Assembly (NCBI RefSeq): GCF_009730915.1
Contig: NC_052489.1
Location: 27,893,916 to 27,957,915 of the forward strand
DNA from: Dioscorea cayenensis subsp. rotundata
Taxonomy: Eukaryota; Streptophyta; Magnoliopsida; Dioscoreales; Dioscoreaceae
Length of the DNA: 64,000 nucleotides
Direction: 5' to 3'
Of this stretch, positions 24,571 to 42,438 are shown in pieces. The notes under the pieces are model-generated. The model was not told the origin of the DNA, did no database searches, and saw only the letters and a program-made list of their open reading frames with translations. The number at the start of each line of letters is the position of its first letter. Position 1 is the first letter of the stretch. The translations under genes and the position numbers were made by a program.

Positions 24571-24972
24571 TATATTGATAATCCTTGTGGTTTGGAGTCG
24601 CCATTGATGCAGAAGCTGAGAGGATTTCTGATAGAGAAGGAGATGAGTGAGAAGAGTTGTAGTCTTTCGAGGATCTCTGAGTTTGAGGAGGAGATGAAGG
24701 TGGAGCTCAAGAGAGAAGTTGAGGCTGTTAGAGAGGCGTTGGAGAGTGGGCAGGCGCCATTGATGAACAGGATCAAGCTCTGTAAGTCTTATCCGGTTTA
24801 TGAGTTTGTTTGTGAGGTCGGAGCTGAAGACTGGGTTGCTCTCTGGTGCAAGGAGTGTGTCTCCTAGTGAGGACTTTGATAAGGTTTTCATGGCCATTAA
24901 TGAGGGGAAGATCATTGATCCTCTGCTTGCTTGTTTAGAGGGATGAAATGGTGCTCCTTCAAGCATTTACTA

Positions 24973-25257
24973 GTTATTTAGTAGAAGTTCATTAAGGGAT
25001 CGAGTGGTGTCTTTGCTAGTTCTGGTCTCTAGTAGTTGTAGTTGTAGTTGTTTTATTTTGATGAAATTGTGAAGCAATGCATATATATGAATGCAATATA
25101 GATTAATCATTCAGATATTTTAAAGAAAAATAATTGAAAATTTGAAAGTAGAACATGAATAAGCATCTACAAGGGAAATGATGCAAAACATTTTGTTTGT
25201 GGTTTCTGTTTATATCATCCTTCTCTCTATTTATCTTGTCAAATACAACTATATTAT
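24973..25257. other. PAL 3-prime flank
   Basis: Former 3-prime UTR or flank of the PAL pseudogene, AT-rich. No gene or repeat with clear boundaries is visible. Confidence 0.4.
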
Positions 25258-25980
25258 GGGTTGTTTAGATCATTTATACCTGACACAAAAACACTTAATT
25301 TATGAGTTAAATACTTATGAGGTTTTATTTATGTTTGGATGGACTTTTTTGGATAAGCTCAAGCTGTGAAATAAGCCTAACAAAATAATAGCTTATGAAA
25401 ATAAGTTGTTTTTGATAAGCTAGTGGTTAAGTGCAATTACTAAAATGCCCTCAACCAATCCAAGAAATTACATTTTTTTTTTATATTTCCCAAAATTCTC
25501 TCATCCCCATCTCAAATCAGCCGAAGTCCTACCTATCTCGACTCCGATCTGCCGATCCATCACCATCTCATCTTTGCGATTGAATTTTAGCTACCATCAA
25601 GAACAATAATAATAATGAGAACAAAAAAAAACAAAACAATAACAATAACAACAACAATAATACTACTACTAATAATAACACATTTAATTATAGTGACAAA
25701 TATTATTTATTTGTTAAGTAAAATATGTGAGTAATGTATAATTATTGGGTTATTATCATAATTCAGTAAATGTGCATTTTAGTAATTTATCAATAAAAGT
25801 ACTTTTGAAATAAACATCCAAACATTTTCACATCCGCAAAAGTGCTTCTGAATCTAATTCATCAAAACAAAAAAATATGCATAAGCACTTAACGTACTCT
25901 TAAAAGTACTTTTTTCAAAAGTACTTCTACAAAACTTTAAAAAAAAAACATTTTTTCTAAAGGCCAATCCAAACAAACCC
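25258..25980. mobile_element. MITE-like element with GGGTTTGTTTGG-type inverted ends
   Basis: The left end reads GGGTTGTTTAGAT and the right end ATCCAAACAAACCC, which form an imperfect terminal inverted repeat. The subterminal parts carry repeated AAGTGCTT, AAAAGTACTT and TAAGCACTT motifs in both orientations. This composition matches a very common plant MITE type related to hAT elements. No target duplication is apparent, so the exact limits are approximate. Confidence 0.45.
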
Positions 25981-26309
25981 ATAGAGTTTCTTCTATTCAT
26001 TACTGTCTATCTTCTCGAATCTAGAACAATGGAAGCAAATGTTTGTATAAAATAAACTACAAGATGCACATGACATTTGCTATAAGAAATTTATGTGATT
26101 TTCTTAGATTTTAAATTAGAATTAAAAATAACAATCAGATTTCATTTTGTTCCTAGTGATTTATGCCTACGAAAGATCACAAGTAAGGGCTTCCATATTT
26201 TTGGAATCTTTAGAGAAAAAAACAATCGTATTTTCAATTATAAGTTTGTTTCTTTTTTTTTTTTATTATGTGTAAAACTGCTCATTTGTTAACTGTGTGG
26301 ATTTCTGCA

Positions 26310-26720
26310 GTCAGAGACCCGTCCCAGCTCCTTCCTAGAGACTCTGTTTAGATAGTTAAGCGCTCACTCGATTTCTTAAGCATCAAATCGGCCAAACTTA
26401 CCAGCAGCATGATGCCTCCGCAACCTTAGGAGTGATCCTCCTTCACCTGATTTAGAAGACCTCTGTCGTGCTTGGTGGACTTCGTTGTCTCGATTTTCGG
26501 TTGTTTTTCAGTTATGTTTATTGTTGTTCTTTTCCCTAAGGGTGAATCACCCCTGGTGATGCCTTCTCTGTTTCCTTTTTTCTTCTTGTTTCTGCCCGTG
26601 TTGTTTCTTTTTCTGCTTTCTTTGTTGTTTTTGTTTGTGTTCGTTTGTTTGTTCTCATTTGGTTTTTCTAATAAATCCGTAGTATGGTTAAGGGTTATAA
26701 ACAAATTTTAAAAAAAAAAA
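26310..26720 (+). mobile_element. 5-prime-truncated LINE/retroposon 3-prime end with poly-A
   Basis: A T- and GTTT-rich tract lacking coding motifs is followed by AATAAATCCG..TATGGTTAAGGGTT and a poly-A run at 26708-26720. The order resembles the 3-prime ends of other LINE relics in this window, although the GGTTTATCCACTT core is poorly kept. The left limit and target duplication are not clear. Confidence 0.4.
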
Positions 26721-28024
26721 TTTATTGTTTCCATGTCAGTCATGTTCTTCTAAGTTCTAATCCTCCTTTACATTATTCTTCCAAATACTGTAATAGAGAT
26801 TTCTTTTATTTGTCACAATTATCACCCCAAATTTATGATATTTCAAAATGATAATTTGTATGGCAAGCTCTCCAAGATTTCAATACAATAAATCTCTAAA
26901 AGGAAAAAGTCCAATATGGTACATGGTACATAGATTCATCTTCAAAAGTACGAAAGGTGTCTTTCTAATTAAAAAAACATGTCGGTACCACATCAGTTAC
27001 ATTAGACAAGATAATTTTTGGGAAGAATTGTATGGCTGACTTTCAGCCATATCAATAAATATAATATCTTAACTAATAGCTTCTCCAGTTAAGCAATGAA
27101 ACGCTATTCTACCACAGAGTCAGCAACCTGTTCATTTTCATCTGATTAACATCAAATCTAAACATTGTTGTTCCCTAATAAAAACCAAGAAGGTCATATT
27201 CACCATCAGAGAAAGGTTGTCAACATGCTCATCAGCATTGACCACCATAAATATATATATTTGATTCTACAGACAAAGCCATTAATTCATAACTGATGAT
27301 AGTGACTTCTTAAAGACTTTTGCTTGACTACATGTTGACTGAAAAATAGTTCTGAAATAAAAACCATTTATATAAGAGGAAATAAATATTTAAAATAACC
27401 CTTCTTTCTAATATCTTCTTTTTCTTCTTTGAACATGAGTATTAATACTAAAACATTTCCCAAAAAAATAAAGGAAAAAAGAAAAGGAAAAAAAAAAAAA
27501 AGGACATCTGCCTCAAAGTGTTCTCCTTTTGATTGCACCCTTCTTTTTCTTTACAAACCAAAAAGTGACGCTTCATCACATTCACATTTCCAAAGAAACG
27601 TATATTAATTGCATGACATCAATTCATTCCAATTAATTAATTACTTATTTAATTCACTGCTAAATAAAAATGGAAAGTTACTAAAAACACCACAATGAAA
27701 CACAATGACGAGTGGATTCAAACAAAGAAATTATAACAAGAAATAAGTCAATATATATATATATATATTAAAAAAAGAATAACAACATTAACTCTCGAGA
27801 AAATGGAACAACAAAAGAATATACAACACCCAAACCAATCTAAACCAACATGGGTGGGACCCATTATCATGAATCAATAGTGATCCAGCCCATCAAGTGC
27901 CCAGAACGACCAACCAAAAGTCCAAACTAGCCTCCAAACAACCACATCCCTTCCCCAACTACATAGGGTATTTCCGTCAAATTGCTAAAGTTATTCTAAA
28001 AGAAGCGAAGAAGTGAGTGTGCTC
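26721..28024. other. Intergenic, no gene recognised
   Basis: AT-rich spacer with A-rich runs (27460-27500) and a (TA)n tract near 27750-27768. No coding exon, RNA gene or bounded element is recognised. Confidence 0.45.
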
Positions 28025-28366
28025 TTAGGGCTTCTCCTCGTCGTCATCTCCATCGACGCCGGGGAGCGAGAGGGCGAGCTCTTGGGCGGCGGCGGGATCG
28101 GAAATGGAGTCGATGAGGCGACGGAAGAGGGGGACTGGGCAAGGGATCCGAAGGACGCCTCGCTGGTTGTAGCCGTACTCGAGGGCGGAACGGCGGAGAA
28201 GCTCGGCGAAAGCGGGGCGGCTGAGGAGATCGGCACGGACCTCGAACCTCTCCATCTCCTCTCCCACGTGCACCGGCACGTGACCCTCGGCCACCACCGT
28301 CTTCCTCGTCTGGTTGCATCCCGAGGAGTCAGCAACTCGCGAGAGCCGTCCGATCAAACGCTTCAT
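28025..28366 (-). CDS. SAUR family protein
   Basis: A single-exon 113-residue protein of the Small Auxin Up RNA family. In other plants SAURs are early auxin-response proteins that promote acid growth by inhibiting PP2C.D phosphatases at the plasma membrane. The SAUR core is clear: VAEGHVPVHVGEEMERFEV, then ADLLSRPAFAELLRRSA, EYGY and GVLRIPCPVPLF (residues about 25-85). The N-terminus is basic, and the tail is acidic (DGDDDEEKP). Length and absence of introns fit the family. The coding sequence is GC-rich in an AT-rich setting. A TATATAAG box lies about 90 bp upstream, and a (CA)n tract sits in the presumed 5-prime leader. Confidence 0.93.
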   Translation of the reverse strand: MKRLIGRLSRVADSSGCNQTRKTVVAEGHVPVHVGEEMERFEVRADLLSRPAFAELLRRSALEYGYNQRGVLRIPCPVPLFRRLIDSISDPAAAQELALSLPGVDGDDDEEKP

Positions 28367-28383
28367 CGTCGAAAGAGAATAGA

Positions 28384-28385
<2 letters not shown>

Positions 28386-28420
<35 letters not shown>
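28386..28420. repeat. (GT)n microsatellite in SAUR 5-prime leader
   Basis: About 17 GT dinucleotides on the plus strand ((CA)n in the SAUR transcript), between its start codon and TATA box. Likely length-polymorphic. Confidence 0.9.
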
Positions 28421-28422
<2 letters not shown>

Positions 28423-28451
28423 GGAGATGGGGTTGGGGATTCAGGTGTTTC

Positions 28452-28461
28452 CTTATATAGG
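28452..28461 (-). promoter_or_regulatory. TATA box of SAUR (28025-28366)
   Basis: CTTATATAGG on the plus strand reads CCTATATAAG toward the gene, about 86 bp before the ATG, leaving room for a leader of roughly 55 bases. Confidence 0.6.
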
Positions 28462-28479
28462 TGGAGAAAAATATTAGAA

Positions 28480-29765
28480 TTTTTATTTATTTATTATTTA
28501 TTTTATTTTATTTTATTAATAATAATAATAATAACAATAATAATAAATTGATTAATAAAAAGAAAGGGAAAAAAGGTACAGATGCAGTACCTGAAGGTAC
28601 AAGAATATATAGACAAACCGACTGGGATTGATTGTGAGGACTTGAACAGCGTATGAGCTCATCAGCCTATAGATGGCTCACACGTAAGCATTATTGTTCA
28701 AACTAATTTTGTATTTACGTAGCCCTTTTGAATTATTTTATAATATGAAAAATAATTAGATACCATTTCTGAAATAATTTCGTCATATTTATAAATCTAG
28801 TGATTATATAATTACATTAAAAAAATATTAAAAAAAATCAATAAATAAACAGTTAAATTGATTTCCCACCCTCAATTTTTGGGTAATTAATACTAATTTT
28901 ATTTTTTGAAGTTTTATTTATTTATTTGATGTGATACCACATGGCAAGATGATGTTGTTATAGTAAATGCCCATTAAAAAAAACAATCAATTGAAATCGG
29001 TGATATAACGAGATACCATAACATCTTCTAAATCTATGTAGACATTCACATGAATCCACAAGGCCATCAAGTCAAGTTAATTTGACCGTTGATGGAGAAT
29101 TTGACTTGACAATTCTTTCAAAATTTATACTATTAAAAAAATAAAAAATAATAATAATCAAATTAATGGTTAGGCCAAAGTATAAAAATGAATATGATTA
29201 AAAATTGGCATGTAAAATATATAAGGCTATGCAAAATTGCATATAATACTAAATATGAATACTTCAAACATTTTTAATTGGTTATTAAATAATAACAGAT
29301 AATTAATCGAATTAAAAAAATAAGTGAAAAAGAAACTCAATAAAGATGTGATATTATTGAGTTTTCCAAAGTGTATATATATATATGTGTATATATAATG
29401 TGGGATATTTGTGTCTCCGTGGTCCTATTGGGTACGGTGCAAGGTCGTCCTATTATTTGCCTACTTGTTCTATGTAAACACAAGAAATGGTCCTATGTGG
29501 GGGTCCCTAATTTGTTTTTATATTTAGACAAGTAGGCATAGGCTAGCTAACCATCCGATTCCCAAAATAGCCCTTGTCCCTAATTTTGTCATTGTTTTTC
29601 CAGCTATTATTTAGTATTTATTATTCCACTTTCTATTTTGCCCTTGCTCCACATGATTCAATTTTGACTCTTTGTTTCCTTAATTTTTTTTAATCTTAAT
29701 TTATTATTGTTGGATTATTTATCAAGTCACTTCACAATAATGGCAAGCAAAAGTTATAATTTACC
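28480..29765. other. AT-rich intergenic spacer
   Basis: Simple ATT/AAT-rich tract at 28485-28550, then low-complexity spacer with an (AT)n run near 29373-29396. No gene seen. Confidence 0.45.
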
Positions 29766-29780
29766 AATAAGCTCTTACAT

Positions 29781-30443
29781 AGTTATCAGACCCGGCCCGG
29801 ACATCGACCTCTGGCCTCAGTCCCGGGCTCGATCAATTTGGCTCAAGCCGGGATCATTTGGGATCGATCTTTGGGTTAATAAAATTATTTTTTTATATTA
29901 TTTTTTTAAATTATAAATTAGTTTTTAATTCTATAATAATATATAATATTCATTTATTATTTGTTATCAAATAAATAATATGAAGGGAAAAATAAATTAG
30001 TAAAAAAATACATGACTAAACATAAAATCAATACATATAAAATTTCAAAAATTCAAGCTTCATAGCGATCGACTATTCCACAACACAAATTTAAATTTAA
30101 CACCAAATCAATCTACAATACATGTTTAAACTTAACATCAAACCATTTTTAATCCAATACATAACAAAACTAAAAGGATGAAAGGGTCATTTTTTTACCC
30201 TCCAACATATAAAAAAATATACAAAAACTAAAAAAATAAAAGGTTATTTTATAAACAACGATTAACCCGCTCGGGTCATTGAAACCCGACGGGTCACGGG
30301 TTTAATGGGTCACACGGCCATCATCGGGGATACTGCAGGGTTGATTAGACGTCTCGGTTCAATGTAGAGACCCGAACCCGGTTTAATCACCGGGTCACCG
30401 GGTCGACCCGGTCGAACCGCCGGGCCGGTCCGGGTTTGATAAC
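29781..30443. mobile_element. CCCGG-rich TIR element with long target duplication
   Basis: The left end reads GTTATCAGACCCGGCCCGGAC and the right end CCGGTCCGGGTTTGATAAC, an imperfect inverted repeat of about 20 bp. Flanks AATAAGCTCTTACAT (29766-29780) and AATGAGCTCTTACAT (30444-30458) form a 15-bp duplication with one mismatch. The interior is AT-rich without coding capacity; the right subterminal part has many GGGTC/CCGGGTC blocks. Inverted ends suggest a DNA transposon, but the duplication is longer than the 8-11 bp of hAT or Mutator elements, so the class is open. Confidence 0.65.
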
Positions 30444-30458
30444 AATGAGCTCTTACAT

Positions 30459-33200
30459 TCCCTCTTTCCATGCAAACTCCACATAATAGAAATGATAAAA
30501 TAGTACTCATAACTCCTTTATTTATTGGCATCACTATTGATACTTGGACATGGTGTTTTTTTATTTTTTATTTTTTAAAAAAATGAATTCAAAAGTCTCA
30601 ACTTATATGCTACAACTTAAATAAAATATTAACTTTAAATCTATGTACATTTTTAATACGTGATTTATTTATATTTTATTTTTAAAAAAATGATGAAACA
30701 GTTATATATGTATCCGCATAACTACCAATATTGTAACTTAAAAACATAATAAAAGTTGAACTATTTCATTGAACTTACCTGTTAGGCAACCATTGTTTTC
30801 ATATATAACAAATATGATACTCATGCATTGGAAAATATTGGAGTAGTTTGTTTTAAGGTTAAGACTTTAAGTGATGTATATATATATAACTCGTACTGCA
30901 TGTGAAAGCAAGTGGGATGGAAGGTCTTGCAGTTGTAAGTACGTCTCAAGAGAGAGATGTCCCTTTTGTATTACAAACCACGTTCTTTTTTACTATTTAC
31001 GTGCATGTAAATGTTTGGGACTTTTACTTTCCACTCCTTCAAACATTACCAAATTGTTTGCCATTAGTTTATTTTTATAAAAAATTATAAGCCAAAAAAA
31101 TTAAAAAAAAATTAAAAAAAATAAAAAAAGTGAAGGATAATTAGTTGACGTGCGAAGAGCACCGACATGAAGAGAAAAAGCTCTGAGACTTGAACTCGTG
31201 GTTGCCGGTCCCACACGGGATAATTGTCTGAGTTTTAGGCCCCACGTGTGCAGTGTGGGACCATGCATCCACCATACTATGGATTCTGACTCAATGGCTG
31301 GGATGTTTTGGAATCTCACGGACAGATCAATACCATTTAAAAAAATTTTTTAATAAATCTTTTATTATGGTAAGACTTGGATGCAAAAAGTGCACTTTTT
31401 GGTTAGGTTGTTTTATTCATAAAAAAAATTAATAATTTTAGTCAAGAAACAACCCAAGAAAACTAATTACTTTAGTAGTTATCTTTGAGATATTCTTTGG
31501 AAGATAACTTGGCAAACCTCTCCAACCAAATATATATATATTATTTTGAATGGAGCATATATCATGATATAAAAATCTATTTTTTATAATAGTCTCAAAA
31601 AATAGTTCAACAATTAATGGAAATATAATTACCACTATATTAATTGTCAACGTCTCTCTCTTCAAATTATATATATATATATATATATATACATAAATGT
31701 ATTAACTTGTGTCATGACCCACAATAGATATATAAAAGGGATACATCATGGAGTAGAACTATATATTAAGTTATTAATCTTGGATGGTTTAATCAATGAG
31801 TTGTCATGCTCACAAGAAAGTTGCTTGTTAATTAGATATCATTAGTTAACAAGACCCAAAATTATTAGACATAATATTAAATTAAAAAAAAAAGAAAAAA
31901 AGAAAAAGAAAAAGAGAGTGAGAGTTGCATGTATTGATAGAATTAATAATGGTGTAGTTAAGAGAAGTTATGTTGGCTCGTGAGTAGATTCCCAAATGAG
32001 GGACAATGGGGTACATGCCAGACGTGCACTGCCACCACATTCAATATTCCGTGTAGAACTCCCCATAGCACAACACAACACAACACAACACATACTTTCT
32101 TATAATCACATTATAAAATTTTATTAATATATATTATAAAACAATGCTTTCATCTTTCACTCATTAAATATATTTTAAGTATTGGTTAAGAATGTTTATA
32201 TAAATTTGAGTCTTGTTTATATGATTATTATTTGTAGAACATTCCATAATTATTATAATGAGAAGAGCTTGGCAAATGCTCTCTTTACAAATGAGAGGTG
32301 GAGGGTCTCTTCTTCTTCTTCTTCTTCTTCTTCATAATTTTTTTCTTTAAAAAAGAGAAATACAATAGGTTCAAAAATTAATTGAAAATGTATAATCTGA
32401 TGAAAAATTTTTGTGGTTGATAAACAAAGCTGGATTCAGTTGTGTTGTTGCGTTGAGAGATGGAAGGTTGCATGCTCTCATTCACTTCATTCATTTTGAC
32501 ACTCAAGTGCATGAAAAACATGTCACTTACTTTTTCAGTTTCAGTTGAGTTTGGAGCCTTGAACATGTGCATGCTAAGATATATAAATAGAGCTAGCTTG
32601 AAGGAATATGGTTGATAAGATCGTCTCCAACTTTATTTCCAATATCAACATTGATGTTCCATTCTTATTGTTTATTTGAATTTTTTTTTCTATTTTCTTT
32701 TGTTTCCCATGTTATATATATATATATATATATATGCTTGTCAAACCGTTAGTCCGTTTCTTATTTTATTGTGGATCATAATTTTTGCAGTTACACTTCT
32801 ACAAACTCAGAAGATAAAAACCCTTTGGTTTTTATTTATTGAGAGCCATAAATACAATCCATAGAGATGGGCGGCTTCCACAGATGTAAACATCAACGTT
32901 AACATCATCAGTGTGTATAACACAAAAGTAACACTAAAAACATCATTTAACATGAGACAAAATACAAAATGGTAAACCATGAACAAAAACTAAACATACA
33001 AACAGTCAAAGAGTGATGTAATACACACAAGGGTCCACAACTAGCAACAACTAATTAATAAACCATGGAGTTCATGCATGCAAGTATATTTATCAAACCT
33101 TGTGCTCTTTCCTGATTCCTTCATTCAAGTTCATACATATCAGATGTAAGCCAAAGCCTCTAATTCTAAAACCAACAAACCACAAACAGACAAGTTCATA
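30459..33200. other. Intergenic spacer with simple repeats
   Basis: No gene recognised. It contains (AT)n runs near 31668-31690 and 32714-32734, a (CTT)n tract at about 32308-32333, five tandem CAACA units near 32070-32091, and A-rich sequence at 31083-31130. A stretch near 31185-31205 read on the minus strand has GAGTTCAAGTCTC, which resembles a pol III B box, but no convincing A box or tail completes a SINE. Confidence 0.4.
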
Positions 33201-33206
33201 CAAAAA

Positions 33207-33412
33207 AAGGATGGGTGCTTTGGTGGAAGAAAGACAACCCAGACCATGGAGATGGAGATGAGGACCTTGGTAAAGGTATAATAAGTCTTGAGAGATCCAA
33301 GAATGGTCCTATTGCTTGAGATGGCCGCTCAAGAGTTTGGATATGAACAAGATGGGGTGTTGAAGATCCCTTTGTGACATTCATTATTTCAGGCAGGTTA
33401 TCAGCAGATAGA
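33207..33412 (+). pseudogene. SAUR pseudogene fragment
   Basis: The sequence is similar to the second half of the SAUR at 41657-41884. LLEMAAQEFGYEQDGVLKIP is readable, then an extra T in the run at 33371-33373 shifts the frame away from the CDxHYFRQ continuation. The preceding part (GKEMER.. region, from about 33235) is recognisable only at nucleotide level and has lost its frame. No start codon or intact core remains. It points to a small SAUR group around this locus. Confidence 0.7.
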
Positions 33413-33594
33413 TAATTCTTCCATGTAAATAACATTAGATGATTGCATTGATGTGTAATACTCCTCATGTACAGTTCCACTGGTATAATTGCATTGAGAA
33501 CAATTATTAAGTGATATGGATATGGTACAAAATTTATATATATATATACTGTACAATTGGATTGAGATGGGTGAGAACAAAATTTGATGCTGGT

Positions 33595-40377
<6,783 letters not shown>

Positions 40378-41612
40378 GGGTACTTGCATCAAGAGAAGAA
40401 CCCCAAGAAAAAAAAAACACACACACACAAACCCTAAACGCGAACACAGTGAGGATGACGAAAGAGGAGCCAAGCTTTCAGCCGCTCGCGGCTGGCAACT
40501 GAAACGATTTGATGGGTCAGGGAAGCACTTCAACAGTTCAACGAGCTATATATCGTTTCCCACGGTATCGTTTCTCGTTTCGCATTGAGAGGGATGGGAA
40601 ACGACCCGGCTTGATTAAATGGGCCTGTCTCTTTGCAATCTGGGCTGAAAAGGTACGATGGAATTTGCTGTTGCAGAAGGTGGGCTTGATTGAGATGTGT
40701 ATCATTAGATCTGATGGGTCAATAATAGCCTTGTAATTGTATTGGTGAAATTATGAAAAATGTAAGAAATATAAATAAATTAGTCTGAATTTTTTTTTCT
40801 TTCTGATTATGTTTTTAGTGTTGTTTTTTTATATATAAAAAGGCCCGAGTTGATTTTTTTCTTATATTTTTTTTGGATGGGTGTTTTTTTTTTCAAGAAT
40901 TATATCAAGACAGATTATCTGAATAAGATTAAAGTGTTCCCCAAGTTTTTCTTTCACTTTTGATATATACGTATAAGATTAAGAAAAATAAAATAGAAGT
41001 TCAACTATAGAACTTTCAAATAAATAAATAATATATATATATATATATATTATAAACTAGACGACTTAGAAAGTACCATAGAACTCTTCAAAACATTAAA
41101 ATAATAACTCAACCACTGCGATTGCTCCAAATAATGGAGCTCTAGGCAGAACCAGAAACACATGATAATGCACAAAATAGCAACACACCAACGACCAGCT
41201 CCACACCAAAAGCTGATTGACAGAATTCACAAATTAGTTAAAAGCGCAATCATTGAATTATCAACACTAATCAAAGAACTATTATCAATGAAATTATGAA
41301 AACCATATATCATCTGCAAACAAATCCCAGAATTCATTGAAAATTCATTCAACGGCGGAACGAGTGGGACCCAATTGCAAGCAACACCATCATAACAATT
41401 TCTATGGTCAACCCCAGCAGCACGGTGTACATTAGTCTACCCAACTCTAAACACAAATGGCTCTTGTGTTTTTTCCAAAGGATCTCTTACTGTTTCCTTC
41501 AACCTTTCACAGCTTGGGAAGTCATGTGAGTGTGGCATTTAGAATGAACCATCAAAATCAGGATCAATATTATATTTCTAATGTCAACCGGTCCAGGCAC
41601 TGATCATCATGC

Positions 41613-41620
41613 TATAAAAA
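41613..41620 (+). promoter_or_regulatory. TATA box of SAUR (41657-41884)
   Basis: TATAAAAA lies 37 bp before the ATG. This implies a very short leader, or initiation at the second in-frame ATG at 41663. Confidence 0.5.
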
Positions 41621-41656
41621 CCAGAGCCTCAAGTGTCAATGTACTCAAATTAAGCG

Positions 41657-41884
41657 ATGAAGATGGGAAGGAAGGATGTAGTACCTAAAGGATACATACC
41701 AGTGCTTGTTGGGAAGGAGATGGAGAGGTTCATGGTGCACACCAAGCTGTTCAAGCATCCCTGCTTCATTGGCCTGCTTGAGATGGCTGCTCAGGAGTTT
41801 GGTTACAAGCATGAAGGAGTACTCAGGATACCATGTGATGTAGACTGCTTCAGATCTGTCATTGCTTTGAGGGCCAAGTCATGA
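41657..41884 (+). CDS. SAUR family protein, short
   Basis: A single-exon 75-residue SAUR with the complete core: VPKGYIPVLVGKEMERFMV, HTKLFKHPCFIGLLEMAAQE, FGYKHEGVLRIPCD and CFRSVIA. It lacks the N- and C-terminal extensions of the copy at 28 kb, so it belongs to the short SAUR type. As a family, SAURs are auxin-induced growth regulators. It lies alone between the PEX6 start and the NOC3 stop on the opposite strand to both. Its closest relative in the window is the broken copy at 33.2-33.4 kb. Confidence 0.92.
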   Translation: MKMGRKDVVPKGYIPVLVGKEMERFMVHTKLFKHPCFIGLLEMAAQEFGYKHEGVLRIPCDVDCFRSVIALRAKS

Positions 41885-42438
41885 CACTTGCTATAATGTT
41901 TCTTTTCTTCTTCATATATAGCCCATACAATTTTGGGGAAAATTTCATGCATGTTGATTCTCTTGTTTGTTTCTGTTGTTACCTGAAGGTAGAGCTGCTC
42001 TAATCCAATTCCAAGTCATTCTTCGTATGATCCAACAGCAGTTCAGACTTCACACCTGCCCAAAAAGAAAAAGATGCGTTCTCTCCAAAGTCATCAAAAT
42101 CAAATGTTAAATCATCTTGAACTCATACTTGAATCCCATTGAAGGGAAGCTGCTGTGGTGCAGTAAGGTTAACAGGGCAAACTCTTATCTCAATAAGATT
42201 CAAAAAAGACCTCTCACAAAATCCTTTAACTCACTAATATTTAACCAGTGTATTAAAACCAAGTGCAGCAAAGAATATGACATTTTCAGATACAAAGATG
42301 GCAAAATTTTAACCTTACTGCCTCATGTGGGAATGAGCTAAAGCCAGTTATCACCAAATAGGCAAATAGAAATACTGAAAAATCCTCTGAGATCACAATT
42401 CTAAAGCACAGAGTCAGGAGCCTAGCATGCATACAACA

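Larger units (their letters stand above)
19572..24972 (+). pseudogene. PAL: Phenylalanine ammonia-lyase pseudogene, split by insertions
   Basis: The intact enzyme deaminates L-phenylalanine to trans-cinnamate, the entry step of phenylpropanoid metabolism in the cytosol. Homologous blocks run in order. The N-terminus is at 19572-20162 (DPLNW, DSYGITGFGSTS, LNTLLQGYP-like). The core is at 22376-23520 ([58 protein letters not shown]). The C-terminus is at 24335-24972 ([30 protein letters not shown]). Damage: frameshifts near 19978, 20100, 22976 and 24820; stops at 22694-22696 (in place of the usual Pro of GKPEF) and 24944-24946 (in place of the Trp before NGAP); an LTR insertion; and an internal duplication plus insertion. 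The MIO-forming Ala-Ser-Gly reads Val-Ser-Gly. The intron usual in many PAL genes (after GFGATSHR) is absent. The start ATG at 19572 has good context. It cannot encode an active enzyme. Confidence 0.94.

Noticed and set aside
28013..28477. Plus-strand 154-codon open frame over the SAUR gene
   Set aside because: It is antisense to a clear SAUR, runs through the (GT)n tract and has no recognisable domain.
31100..31320. SINE-like element on the minus strand
   Set aside because: Only a B-box-like GAGTTCAAGTCTC was found; no convincing A box, spacing or tail.
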